This document shows positions 17,537-26,130 of a stretch of 64,000 nt of DNA, in pieces. The position numbers were made by a program, and so were the translations under genes. Source of the stretch: Flavobacterium salmonis. GTDB taxonomy: Bacteria; Bacteroidota; Bacteroidia; Flavobacteriales; Flavobacteriaceae. Where the stretch lies: assembly GCF_903819435.1 (NCBI RefSeq), contig NZ_CAIJDP010000053.1, forward strand, positions 21,218 to 85,217, given 5' to 3'. The notes under the pieces were generated by a model. That model did not search any database, was not told the DNA's origin, and was given only the letters and a program-made list of their open reading frames with translations. Position 1 is the stretch's first letter; each line of letters opens with the position of its first letter.

Positions 17537-18869
17537 CAAAGAATTAATACATCAATTAGAAGAGCACATTGTTCACAAAAACGACAAAGAACTTGAAGTT
17601 TTACTTAACGATCTGCACCATGCCGATATTGCCGAAATCCTCGATGAACTGGATTTTGACGAGGCAACCTATATTTTTAAGGTTTTAGACAGTGATAAAA
17701 CCGCTGAAATTCTTCTTGAGCTGGAAGATGATTTGCGGGAGAATATCTTAAGCCGACTTTCGCCAAAAGAGATTGCAGAAGAGCTTGATGAACTCGAAAC
17801 TAATGATGCGGCAGATATTATTGCCGAACTTTCGCAGGAAATTAAAGCCGAAGTAATCTCGGAGCTAATTGATGTTGAACACGCAAAAGACATTGTTGAT
17901 TTATTGCGTTACGACGAAAACTCTGCCGGAGGTTTGATGGGAAAGGAGCTGGTAAAAGTCAATGAGAATTGGAATGTACTGACTTGTGTGAAAGAAATGC
18001 GTATTCAGGCCGAAAATGTGTCCAGAGTACATTCAATTTATGTGGTTGATGATGAAAATCGCTTAAAAGGAAGATTATCACTAAAAGACTTATTGACAAC
18101 TTCGACCAAAACACAAATTGGAGATATTTATATTCGGAAATTAAATTTTGTAAACGTAGATACTGAAGATGTTGAGGTAGCGCGTATCATGCAAAAATAC
18201 GATTTGGAAGCTATTCCGGTTGTAGATGAATTGGGTCGTCTTGTTGGTAGAATTACAATTGATGATATCGTAGACGTAATCAAGGACGAAGCTGATAAAG
18301 ATTACCAGTTAGCGGCGGGTATTACGCAGGACGTTGAATCAAATGACAGTGTTTTAGAATTAACAAAAGCACGTTTACCCTGGCTTTTAATTGGAATGGT
18401 AATCGAAATTGTAGCTTCTTTTGTTTTAAAAGGAAACGAAGAAACATTTCAAACCTATTCAACCTTAATTATTTTTGTGCCTTTACTTTCGGCAACTGCA
18501 GGAAACATAGGCGTTCAGGCATCAGCAATTGTAGTTCAGGGGCTTGCAAACGGAACGTTGAAAGAATTTAGCCGAGGTTATTTTACCAAAGAAATTACCG
18601 TTTCGATGATTTCCGGAAGTATCATTTCATTGCTTTTACTTGGATATCATTCAATTATGTATCAACAGTATTTAGTAGGTCTGGCAATTTCAATTTCGAT
18701 GATTGTAGTGATTTTATTTGCTGCAACTTTGGGGACTCTGGTGCCGCTTTTCCTTCATAAAAACAAAATAGACCCCGCTATTGCAACAGGTCCTTTTATC
18801 ACAACAACCAATGATGTTTTTGGAATTATGCTCTATTTTGGAGTTGCCAAACTGATTCTTGGATTTTAA
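17520..18869 (+). CDS. mgtE: magnesium transporter MgtE
   Basis: This 449-residue inner-membrane channel takes up Mg2+. An N-terminal acidic superhelical domain (repeats such as [20 protein letters not shown]) spans residues 1-130. Two CBS domains follow (about 135-255), with [20 protein letters not shown] and [20 protein letters not shown]. The rest is five membrane helices, with the pore-lining segment [20 protein letters not shown]. It starts inside the end of rsmA. Confidence 0.96.
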   Translation: MEFKVSKELIHQLEEHIVHKNDKELEVLLNDLHHADIAEILDELDFDEATYIFKVLDSDKTAEILLELEDDLRENILSRLSPKEIAEELDELETNDAADIIAELSQEIKAEVISELIDVEHAKDIVDLLRYDENSAGGLMGKELVKVNENWNVLTCVKEMRIQAENVSRVHSIYVVDDENRLKGRLSLKDLLTTSTKTQIGDIYIRKLNFVNVDTEDVEVARIMQKYDLEAIPVVDELGRLVGRITIDDIVDVIKDEADKDYQLAAGITQDVESNDSVLELTKARLPWLLIGMVIEIVASFVLKGNEETFQTYSTLIIFVPLLSATAGNIGVQASAIVVQGLANGTLKEFSRGYFTKEITVSMISGSIISLLLLGYHSIMYQQYLVGLAISISMIVVILFAATLGTLVPLFLHKNKIDPAIATGPFITTTNDVFGIMLYFGVAKLILGF

Positions 18870-18925
18870 ATGTTGAATTATACAAAACAGCTATTAACCA
18901 ATTAGAATATAAATTAACAATCAGA

Positions 18926-19702
18926 ATGAAAGTACATATCATAGGAGGAGGAAATCTTGGTGTTTCTATTGCCTTGGGAATTGCGAAATTTTCACAAAGT
19001 CACAAAGTCACCGTAACCAGAAGAAATACCGCCAGTATTCAATATTTAACCGAATTAGGAATTACGGTTTCTTCAGATAATAAACATAACATTCAGGAAG
19101 CTGATGTTATAATTTTAACTATTAAACCCTATCAGGTAGATACAGTTCTGACAGAGATTTTGCCAATTATTCAGGGCAAAACCATTGCATCTGCAGTAAG
19201 TGGTTTGTCTTTGGAAATGCTTCAGTCAAAAACGAATAATGAATATCCGGTAGTGAGAATCATGCCGAACATCGCTGCACAATTTGGAGAATCTGCAACT
19301 TGTATTTCTTTTCCTGAAAAAGACAGGGAAAAAGCATTGCCAATCGTAGATTTATTTCAGGATTTGGGAACTGCACCGGTTATTGATGAGAAATTAATGG
19401 ATGCGGCCACTGTTTTAGGAGCTTGTGGAACCGCTTATGCTTTAAGATATATTCGTGCTTCAATGCAGGCCGGTATCGAAATTGGATTTGATTCTCAGAC
19501 AGCTTTGGCAATTGCGGCACAAACTGTAAAAGGAGCAGCAAAAATGTTGTTGGAAGAGAAAGTGCATCCGGAACAGTTAATCGACCGTGTAACAACTCCT
19601 CAGGGCTGTACAATTGTAGGTTTAAATGAAATGGAACACAATGGATTCAGTTCATCTTTAATAAAAGGAATCAAAACTTCTTTGAAACAAATCAAGGGAT
19701 AG
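18926..19702 (+). CDS. proC: pyrroline-5-carboxylate reductase
   Basis: This 258-residue enzyme reduces pyrroline-5-carboxylate to proline with NAD(P)H. The N-terminal Rossmann motif is HIIGGGNLGVSIALG. The family signature near the C-terminus is the block VTTPQGCTIVGLNEM followed by HNGFSSSLIKGI. The GACGTAYALRYIRASMQAG block lies at the dimer and substrate site. It lies 56 bases after mgtE on the same strand and is followed by a hairpin. Confidence 0.93.
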   Translation: MKVHIIGGGNLGVSIALGIAKFSQSHKVTVTRRNTASIQYLTELGITVSSDNKHNIQEADVIILTIKPYQVDTVLTEILPIIQGKTIASAVSGLSLEMLQSKTNNEYPVVRIMPNIAAQFGESATCISFPEKDREKALPIVDLFQDLGTAPVIDEKLMDAATVLGACGTAYALRYIRASMQAGIEIGFDSQTALAIAAQTVKGAAKMLLEEKVHPEQLIDRVTTPQGCTIVGLNEMEHNGFSSSLIKGIKTSLKQIKG

Positions 19703-19727
19703 TTTTTAAAAGAAATTCCAATATAAA

Positions 19728-19768
19728 AATTCCAAATTCCAAGTTTGTATAGCTGGGATTTGGAATTT
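19728..19768 (+). terminator. hairpin after proC
   Basis: AAATTCCAAAT (19728-19738) pairs with ATTTGGAATTT (19758-19768), followed by ATTTTTGG. Extra AATTCCAA units beside it make this a small repeat tract as well as a likely terminator. Confidence 0.5.
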
Positions 19769-19824
19769 ATTTTTGGTATTGTTTTATGATTTAGAAAAGG
19801 AGAAATTAATCGTAGCTAGAAAAT

Positions 19825-20226
19825 CTAATTCTTCATTTTGATACAATTAATCTTTTCGGTTGTTAAATATACAGAATCAGAGATAGTTGAATAATAAATT
19901 TTCGTGACTTTGCATTTGCAATTTTCTTTTTCTAATGTCAAAACTACTATTCTTGGGCCACTTGGAGGATTATTTCCACGTTCCCAATTTATTATTTTAA
20001 AACCTCTGGATTTTAGTCTTTCAGCTAATTTCAATTTTTCATCTTTATCATCTGCAATGTTGTAGACGGGTTTATCATATAGATCAGGGTATTCAATAGA
20101 TTGTCCATTTGAATATTTAATTACTAAATCAAGAGTTTTATCAATAAAATCAGAATTTGTTTCTTTATTTTTAGAACAAGAAAAGAATATAAGAATTCCG
20201 ATAAAAAGAAAATAGATGTTCTTCAT
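19825..20226 (-). CDS. small lipoprotein of unknown function
   Basis: This 133-residue protein starts MKNIYFLFIGILIFFSCSKN, a signal peptide with the lipobox FFSC (Cys17). The mature part has charged helices and a C-terminal strand region with a Cys pair (KENCKCK). I recognise no family. Its likely location is the periplasm or outer membrane, held by the lipid. It lies 84 bases past the stop of the nhaA remnant on the same strand. Confidence 0.65.
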   Translation of the reverse strand: MKNIYFLFIGILIFFSCSKNKETNSDFIDKTLDLVIKYSNGQSIEYPDLYDKPVYNIADDKDEKLKLAERLKSRGFKIINWERGNNPPSGPRIVVLTLEKENCKCKVTKIYYSTISDSVYLTTEKINCIKMKN

Positions 20227-20310
20227 TAGTATAATTTATTAATCAATGAACAATTGTAAGGATTAAGATTTGTAAAACATAATTCTTCAAAAAATCTTGG
20301 TGTCAAAAAA

Positions 20311-21457
20311 TTATAAGATTTTTTTTCTGGTCAAAATAAACTTCAAATAAACAAATCCGAAAATACCCGAAAGCACAGAAGCAATCAGAATCGCAATTTT
20401 AGAGAAAACAATTATTTCAGGATCTTTAAAAGCTAAAATGGTAATGAAGATTGACATCGTAAAACCAATTCCGCCAAGCATTCCGGCACCTAAAATGTGC
20501 TTCCATTTTAATTTTTTTGGTAAAGCACAAAGACCAGCGTTTACTCCAATAAAAGAAAAAAGTAAAATGCCTAGAGGTTTACCAATAACCAATCCTAAAA
20601 CAATTCCGAATGTGTTTGTGTGGTTTAAACCTTCATGCCAATCTAATTCTATGGCGATGCATGTATTTGCAATAGCAAATAATGGTAAAATCAGAAACGC
20701 TACAGGTTTGTGTAAAAAGTGCTGTAGTTTATAGGATGATGATTTTTTACCGCCATCTCCAAACGGAATTACAAATGCTAATATAACCCCGGTAATAGTG
20801 GCATGAACCCCGGAGTTTAGCATGAAATACCACATGGCAACACCACCAATCAAATACGGAATCAGGTTATTAATTTTCATTCTGTTCAAAACAAATAAAA
20901 GTCCCCATATTCCTAAGGCAATAGCAAGATTTATAAAAGCAATTGAAGACGTATAAAAAATAGCAATTACGATAATAGCACCTAAATCATCAATAACTGC
21001 CAATGCTGTTAGAAATACTTTTAGTGATACTGGGACTTTATTTCCCAAAAGCGATAAAATTCCAATAGCAAATGCAATATCGGTTGCCATAGGTATTCCG
21101 GCTCCATTTTGTGTTGCAGTACCGTAATTTAAAGCTAAAAATAGACCAGCGGGGATCAACATTCCACCAAATGCGGCTATGATTGGCAAAGTTGCATTTT
21201 TGATGCTTGACAATTCACCATGGTAAATTTCGCGTTCTAGTTCTAATCCAATCAGTAAAAAAAAAAATCGTCATCAAACAATCATTAATCCAATGTGTAA
21301 TAGAATGTTCGCCAAAATCTTTTTCCCATAAAGCAATATATTCCGTCTGAAATAATGAATTGGCCAATGTAAGCGAAAGAATAGTGACAAAAAGCAATAA
21401 AAGGCCTCCTGATTTTTCGTTTTCAAAAAAGGTTTTAAAGGTTTTAGTCAATTTCAT
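20311..21457 (-). pseudogene. nhaA: Na+/H+ antiporter NhaA, frameshifted
   Basis: Two frames together encode one NhaA-type antiporter. The first frame (21457 downward) gives MKLTKTFKTFFENEKSGGLL to HWINDCLMTIFFF and then leaves the family, ending in RTRTRNLPW. The second frame resumes with LLIGLELEREIYHGELSS and continues to 20311 through PMATDIAFAIGILSLLGNKV and ALAVIDDLGAIIVIAIFY, which carries the paired Asp (DD) residues of the ion site. The break lies in a run of 11 A (plus strand 21257-21267). Ten would restore MTIFFLLIGLELERE and a normal protein of 381 residues. No other defect is seen. The cause may be a sequencing error, phase variation or a true recent mutation. Confidence 0.9.
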
Positions 21458-21599
21458 TTAAGAGAAGTTATCTTGATATAAGAAGAATATTGAAAGGCAT
21501 TTTCATCTGTGTTATTTCAAAGTTAAAAAAAATTAGGTCAATAAAAACCTGCGTTTATCAGTTTGAAACAATCTCAATTAAAAAATAAAGAATAAACTG

Positions 21600-21607
21600 T
21601 ATTTTTG
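21600..21607 (+). promoter_or_regulatory. -7 promoter box TATTTTTG
   Basis: TATTTTTG fits TAnnTTTG and lies 21 bases before the ATG at 21629. It argues against the earlier in-frame start at 21605. Confidence 0.55.
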
Positions 21608-21628
21608 TTTTATCTAAATTTAAAAATA

Positions 21629-22576
21629 ATGAGCATAAAAATTCTACATATCGATAACAATCATCCCACTCTCTGGAAGCAATTAGAAGAGGCCGGTTTT
21701 GAAAATCATTCTGATTTTACATCTACAAAAGAAGAAATTGAAGCCAAAATTCAGGATTATAACGGAATCGTAATCCGAAGCCGTTTTAAAATTGACAAAC
21801 AATTTATCGATAAAGCTGTTAACCTTCAGTTTATTGCCAGGGTAGGAGCAGGATTAGAAAGTATTGATTGCGATTACGCATTAGATAAGGATATTCATTT
21901 GATCGCTGCTCCCGAAGGTAATTGCAACGCTGTTGCAGAACATACTTTAGGAATGATTTTGTCACTTTTTAATAAACTAAATCAGGCAGACAGCGAAATC
22001 CGATCTGGTGCATGGAATCGTGAAAGTAACCGCGGATATGAACTAGACGGAAAAACAGTCGGAATTATTGGATATGGTAATATGGGGAAAGCCTTTGCCA
22101 AAAAACTCCGTGGTTTTGATGTAGAGGTATTGTGTTATGATATTGTGGATAACATGGGAGATGAAAATGCAAAACAGGTTTCATTACAGGAATTACAGAA
22201 AAAAACCGATGTTTTAAGTCTGCATATTCCATGGACACCGGACACAGACAAAATGATCGATCTGAATTTTATTAATGCATTTACAAAGCCGTTCTGGATT
22301 ATTAATACATCTCGTGGTAAAAATATAGTGACGGCAGATTTAGTTGAGGCCATGAAATCTGAAAAAGTTTTAGGAGCTGGTTTAGATGTATTGGAATATG
22401 AGAAATTATCTTTTGAGACCCTTTTTCAGGATAAAAATACTCCTGAAGCTTTTCAGTATCTCTTAGATGGTAAAAAAGTGATTCTGACTCCTCATATTGC
22501 CGGATGGACATTCGAAAGCCATGAACGTTTAGCACAGGTAATTGTAGATAAAATAAAAGCTCTGTATGTAAAATAA
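21629..22576 (+). CDS. D-2-hydroxyacid dehydrogenase, phosphoglycerate dehydrogenase type
   Basis: This 315-residue NAD-dependent enzyme belongs to the D-isomer-specific 2-hydroxyacid dehydrogenase family. The nucleotide-binding motif is TVGIIGYGNMGKAFAKKL. The substrate and catalytic residues are Arg in INTSRGKN, Glu in LDVLEYE and His in LTPHIAGWTFES. The LQFIARVGAGLESID and PEGNCNAVAEHTLG blocks are typical of 3-phosphoglycerate dehydrogenases without an ACT domain, but other substrates cannot be excluded. I chose the ATG at 21629 from the promoter position. Confidence 0.88.
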   Translation: MSIKILHIDNNHPTLWKQLEEAGFENHSDFTSTKEEIEAKIQDYNGIVIRSRFKIDKQFIDKAVNLQFIARVGAGLESIDCDYALDKDIHLIAAPEGNCNAVAEHTLGMILSLFNKLNQADSEIRSGAWNRESNRGYELDGKTVGIIGYGNMGKAFAKKLRGFDVEVLCYDIVDNMGDENAKQVSLQELQKKTDVLSLHIPWTPDTDKMIDLNFINAFTKPFWIINTSRGKNIVTADLVEAMKSEKVLGAGLDVLEYEKLSFETLFQDKNTPEAFQYLLDGKKVILTPHIAGWTFESHERLAQVIVDKIKALYVK

Positions 22577-22754
22577 CAGCCCAGTTGAGTTTTAGGTTTT
22601 AATAACAGGTTTTTTCTGTAAAATATATTTTGCAGAATTAGTTTTTGAAGTTATTTTTTTTTAATATTGTTGCTAAATTTAACAAAATTTTAAATTAAGG
22701 AGGAACTGAAAATCCTAAAAAGAGTAAGTATTAACTAATTAAATTTTATTAATT
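22577..22754. other. intergenic region before the DUF805 gene
   Basis: This 178-base gap is AT-rich. An AAGGAGG sequence at about 22697 is unusual for this phylum, but no start codon follows at a useful distance. A TAAATTTA near-match to the -7 box lies near 22673. Confidence 0.35.
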
Positions 22755-23126
22755 ATGATTGAATGGTACAAAAAAGTGGTTTTTGAAAATTATGCAAATT
22801 TTAATGGTCGTGCAAGAAGAAGTGAATATTGGTACTTTGCTTTGTTAAATGGTATTATTAGTATCGCTTTGAGCTTTGTTCTGGGCTTTATTTCACCAAG
22901 TTTAGGGCTTGCAGCCAACCTTTATAGCTTAGCTGTATTAATCCCTTCGATAGCGGTTGGTGTTAGAAGAATGCACGATGTTGGAAAAAGCGGATGGTTT
23001 ATCATTATTCCAATCTACAATTTAATCCTTGCATGTACTGAGGGTGAAAAAGGAACAAACGAATATGGTCCGGATCCTAAAAACAATTTTGACGAAATCA
23101 ATGAAATCGGAAAGGCTGAGGCATAA
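22755..23126 (+). CDS. DUF805 membrane protein
   Basis: This 123-residue inner-membrane protein matches DUF805. The block VVFENYANFNGRARRSEYWY is the family opener. Three or four hydrophobic segments follow, and the loop VGVRRMHDVGKSGWF is conserved in the family. The function is unknown. It is first of three small membrane-protein genes with tight spacing (17 bases to the next). Confidence 0.9.
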   Translation: MIEWYKKVVFENYANFNGRARRSEYWYFALLNGIISIALSFVLGFISPSLGLAANLYSLAVLIPSIAVGVRRMHDVGKSGWFIIIPIYNLILACTEGEKGTNEYGPDPKNNFDEINEIGKAEA

Positions 23127-23143
23127 TCACATAATTGAATAAT

Positions 23144-23527
23144 ATGGAAACTACAAAGCCAGAAGAATGGAATAATTCAAATCCTGAAATACCGGTATTT
23201 AAGGTTGACCCAATTATGGTATTAGTCTTTGGATTTTTAACTTGCGGATTATATTTGATTTACTGGAATATTAAAGTTGCAGAAGTTTTTAATGCAGTGG
23301 CTAAAAGAGAAGTTATTTCTCAGCCAATTGCAATTTTTGCCGGATGTTGTATGCCTATAAATATTTACTTCTATTATTTAGCAGGTAAAGAGGCTTTGCC
23401 AAAAGTATACGAACAAACAGGTGAACTTCAAAAAGATCAATCAACTTTATTAATCCTTTTAGGTTTCTTTTTTCCTATAGCCGCAGCAATGATCGTACAA
23501 GGTGACATCAACAGATTGTATAAATAA
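23144..23527 (+). CDS. DUF4234-like membrane protein
   Basis: This 127-residue protein starts METTKPEEWNNSNPEIPVFK and has about three membrane segments. The block VLVFGFLTCGLYLIYWNIKV resembles DUF4234 (phospholipid-associated small membrane proteins of unknown role). I used the ATG at 23144 rather than an in-frame TTG nine bases earlier. It follows the DUF805 gene by 17 bases and overlaps the likely start of the DUF2752 gene. Confidence 0.75.
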   Translation: METTKPEEWNNSNPEIPVFKVDPIMVLVFGFLTCGLYLIYWNIKVAEVFNAVAKREVISQPIAIFAGCCMPINIYFYYLAGKEALPKVYEQTGELQKDQSTLLILLGFFFPIAAAMIVQGDINRLYK

Positions 23528-23966
23528 TAATAGAATAAAACGTAAAATTTACGGAATTATCGGTGCATTAATAACACTGATAGTTCCGTTTTTTTTAATG
23601 TTGCAAAATCATAATAATCATTTAGAATCAGATCAGTCTTTATGTCCTTTTAAAATGCTTACCGGATTTCCTTGTCCGGGTTGCGGTATAACTAAATCGT
23701 TGGTATACTTTTATCAGGGAGATATTTATAAAAGTATTAGCTATCATATTTTAGGCCCGTTTGTAATTCTTTTTTGCTGTCTGACAATTATTGTGTTAAC
23801 AGTAGAGATAATTAATAAAAAAGAATATTTTACCACTCTTTTATACAATAAAAAATTAGCTTATAATCTGGCTTATTTTCTGGCTATTTATCACTTTGTA
23901 AGATTGATAGTTTTTATTGCAAACCATTCTTTTGATGCTATTTTGCATCAGTCTGTCTGGTTTTAA
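23502..23966 (+). CDS. DUF2752 membrane protein
   Basis: This protein of about 154 residues carries the DUF2752 core CPFKMLTGFPCPGCGITKSL, followed by membrane segments. The CPxCG motif could bind metal or be redox-active, but the family role is unknown. No ATG precedes the core in a good position. A GTG at 23502, inside the end of the DUF4234 gene, is the best start and implies coupling; the first 12 residues are therefore uncertain. The gene ends 13 bases before the disrupted terminator. Confidence 0.8.
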   Translation: MTSTDCINNNRIKRKIYGIIGALITLIVPFFLMLQNHNNHLESDQSLCPFKMLTGFPCPGCGITKSLVYFYQGDIYKSISYHILGPFVILFCCLTIIVLTVEIINKKEYFTTLLYNKKLAYNLAYFLAIYHFVRLIVFIANHSFDAILHQSVWF

Positions 23967-23970
23967 AATA

Positions 23971-24195
23971 AAAAAAAATCCCAACCACAAGGGAGGGCAC
24001 TGAAAAAGTGGCTATTTATCAAAAGAGGTTGTTTTCAAATATGAAAACAACCTCTTTTTCTTTAATGTATTCGGATAGGTGATTGAGAACATTTCGTACA
24101 GACGATTCTCAGAGCCTCCATTTTACTTGTAAAATTACCTTTTTAATTTTAAAGGACTTTTTCAGTGCCCTCCCACAAGGTTAGGATTTTTTTTT
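23971..24195. terminator. terminator split by a miniature element
   Basis: The left arm AAAAAAAATCCCAACC (23971-23986) and the right arm GGTTAGGATTTTTTTTT (24179-24195) are the two sides of one bidirectional terminator hairpin with a single C-A mismatch. It lies between the convergent DUF2752 and OlsF-like genes. The loop ACAA and its closing CC/GG pairs were duplicated as CCACAAGG when a 180-bp element inserted between them. Confidence 0.8.
23993..24172. mobile_element. miniature inverted-repeat transposable element, 180 bp
   Basis: The element has 17-bp perfect terminal inverted repeats: GAGGGCACTGAAAAAGT at 23993-24009 and its complement at 24156-24172. It is flanked by 8-bp direct repeats CCACAAGG at 23985-23992 and 24173-24180. 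Inside is a 17-bp perfect hairpin (AAAGAGGTTGTTTTCA core, 24021-24037 with 24042-24058, loop AATA) followed by T-runs, so the element brings a terminator-like structure with it. A weaker stem TGAGAA/TTCTCA lies at 24084-24111. It has no open frame, so it must have been moved in trans by a full-length insertion sequence with the same ends. I cannot name the IS family from the ends alone. Confidence 0.88.
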
Positions 24196-24206
24196 ATTTT
24201 TCTTTA

Positions 24207-26015
24207 TTAATTAATGTCCTCTTTCTCAGCTAATTTACGCTCCAGTTCAATCTGAAACTCTTCTATTACAGGTTTCATCGTACTTTCAGGAATATCTGCA
24301 ATCCTGATGTACATTAAACCATCGACTGCATTGTTAAACAACGGATCAACATTAAAAGCTACTACTCGCGCATTTTGTTTGATATATTTTTTGATTAATA
24401 CCGGCAAACGCAAGTTCCCTGGTTCCAGTTCATCAATAATTTTATCAAATTTGTTAAGGTCTGATTCTGCTTCGTCAAAAATAAAATCTTTGTCAGCGTC
24501 TTTCAGTTTTACCTTATAAGCCTTTTTCGGATGAATATACTGAGCGATATAAGGATCATAATAGTTTGACTTCATAAATTCAATCATCAGCGATTTTGAG
24601 AAGTCAGAGAACTGGTTACTGATGCTTACGCCACCCAATAAATATTTATGTTCCGGATAACGCAAAGTCGTATGAATAATTCCTTTCCATAGTAAGAACA
24701 ATGGCATAGGTTTTTGCTGGTATTCTTTGACGATAAACGCACGACCCATTTCTATTGATTTATGCATCATATCATGCAACTCCGGTTCAAATCTAAAAAG
24801 ATCGTTCAGGTAGAAGCCTTCAATGCCGTATTTTGGGTAAATTTCAGAGCCTAATCCCATACGGTAAGCACCGGCAATTTTTTTAGTATCCTCATCCCAC
24901 AAAAACATATGATGGTAATACTGGTCAAACTGGTCTAAATCTATTGATTCATTGGTTCCTTCACCTACTTCACGAAAAGTAATTTCGCGTAAACGGCCAA
25001 TTTCATGCAAAATATTCGGTATCGATTTTGCTCTTGCAAAAAAGACTTCATAATTTTTACTTTGCAATAAACGACAGTCACTGTTTCGTAAAGCATCTAC
25101 TTCAGCAATCATTTTTGCTTCATTTGCAGGAGTAGCAATTTTTTTAGGTGCTTTCGTAATTTTTAAATTAGCCGTATCCAGTAACTTATGATCTTTTTCA
25201 AAAGGATTGGCCAGCATATAGGTTTTCTTTCTTAAAAACTCAGAGTATTCTTCAAACGATTCAATTTCGTTTTGTTCGTTTACCGAAATTGGTTTGCCGA
25301 TACGAACCTTAATAACACGGTCTTTTTGAGTAAGCAATTCCGATGGTAATTTTGCAGTACGCAAAGTATCATCAATTTTAGAAAGCCAATAGAACAATCT
25401 GCTGTTTTTGGCATGAAAATAAATCGGGACAACCGGAACTTTAGCTTTTCTAATTAGTTTTAAAGCTCCTTCTTCCCAAGGTTTGTCAACTACCAGTTTT
25501 CCATCTCTGTAAGTCGACACTTCCCCGGCAGGGAAAATACCCAAAGGTTTTCCATCACTTAAATGACGTAAGGTTTCCTTAATTCCAACCACGCTGGATT
25601 TAGCATCCCTATGATTTTCAAAAGGATTAACCGGCATGATATATTTTTTAAGCGGAACAATTCGGTGTAATAAAAAGTTGGCAATAATCTTGAAATTAGG
25701 TTCTCTTTCAAGCATTAATTTCAATAATAAAATACCATCAATTCCTCCAAGCGGATGATTTGAAATAGTGATATAAGCACCATCTTTAGGCAAACGTTTT
25801 AAGTCTTCTTCCGGAATTTCAAACTTAATTTGTAATTCATCCAATACTCCGTTCAAAAAAGGAACGTCTTCTAAATGTTTATTATGATCGTATATTTTAT
25901 TAAGGGTTGATATCTTAAGAACCTTCATAAGAATCCAGCCTGAAAAAGTACCGAAAACCCCGTACTTCTCAACATTTATCGCCTTTGCAACTTCTTTCGC
26001 GGTAACTAAACCCAT
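24207..26015 (-). CDS. olsF: bifunctional ornithine-lipid acyltransferase, OlsF-like
   Basis: This 602-residue protein fuses two acyltransferases. The N-terminal half (about residues 60-290) is a PlsC-type lysophospholipid acyltransferase with the HX4D motif HPLGGID near residue 87 and the FPAGEVSTYRDGKL block. The C-terminal half (about 310-520) is a GNAT-like hemolysin/OlsB domain (LREITFREVGEGTNESIDLD, then HMFLWDEDTKKIAGAYRMGL). This matches OlsF, which makes ornithine lipids through N- and O-acylation and is known in Flavobacterium and Serratia. The product is a phosphorus-free membrane lipid. A TATCTTTG box at 26046-26053 precedes the gene. The domain order is seen in the sequence; the substrate is inferred from the family. 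Confidence 0.75.
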   Translation of the reverse strand: MGLVTAKEVAKAINVEKYGVFGTFSGWILMKVLKISTLNKIYDHNKHLEDVPFLNGVLDELQIKFEIPEEDLKRLPKDGAYITISNHPLGGIDGILLLKLMLEREPNFKIIANFLLHRIVPLKKYIMPVNPFENHRDAKSSVVGIKETLRHLSDGKPLGIFPAGEVSTYRDGKLVVDKPWEEGALKLIRKAKVPVVPIYFHAKNSRLFYWLSKIDDTLRTAKLPSELLTQKDRVIKVRIGKPISVNEQNEIESFEEYSEFLRKKTYMLANPFEKDHKLLDTANLKITKAPKKIATPANEAKMIAEVDALRNSDCRLLQSKNYEVFFARAKSIPNILHEIGRLREITFREVGEGTNESIDLDQFDQYYHHMFLWDEDTKKIAGAYRMGLGSEIYPKYGIEGFYLNDLFRFEPELHDMMHKSIEMGRAFIVKEYQQKPMPLFLLWKGIIHTTLRYPEHKYLLGGVSISNQFSDFSKSLMIEFMKSNYYDPYIAQYIHPKKAYKVKLKDADKDFIFDEAESDLNKFDKIIDELEPGNLRLPVLIKKYIKQNARVVAFNVDPLFNNAVDGLMYIRIADIPESTMKPVIEEFQIELERKLAEKEDIN

Positions 26016-26045
26016 CTACTATTTTTAATTTATTAGAACAGCGAA

Positions 26046-26053
26046 CAAAGATA
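26046..26053 (-). promoter_or_regulatory. -7 promoter box of the OlsF-like gene
   Basis: The minus strand reads TATCTTTG, matching TAnnTTTG, 30 bases upstream of the ATG. Confidence 0.6.
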
Positions 26054-26104
26054 ACAAAAAACTCTACTTTTAGTGTTTGTTATGTAAACTTTCCGCTTTT
26101 TTAT

Positions 26105-26112
26105 TACTTTTG
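26105..26112 (+). promoter_or_regulatory. -7 promoter box of xth
   Basis: TACTTTTG matches TAnnTTTG and lies 18 bases before the xth ATG. A TTG at 26077-26079 may be the -33 element. The divergent OlsF-like gene has its own box at 26046-26053. Confidence 0.6.
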
Positions 26113-26130
26113 AAATTCTAAAAAAATCGA

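Noticed and set aside
21215..21457. The 80-codon N-terminal NhaA frame as a separate small protein
   Set aside because: The TDWIRTRTRNLPW tail is out-of-frame sequence past a homopolymer; the frame is the start of one broken NhaA gene.
22690..22740. AAGGAGG sequence as a Shine-Dalgarno site
   Set aside because: No start codon follows within a useful distance, and the real gene starts about 55 bases later; Bacteroidota rarely use such sites.
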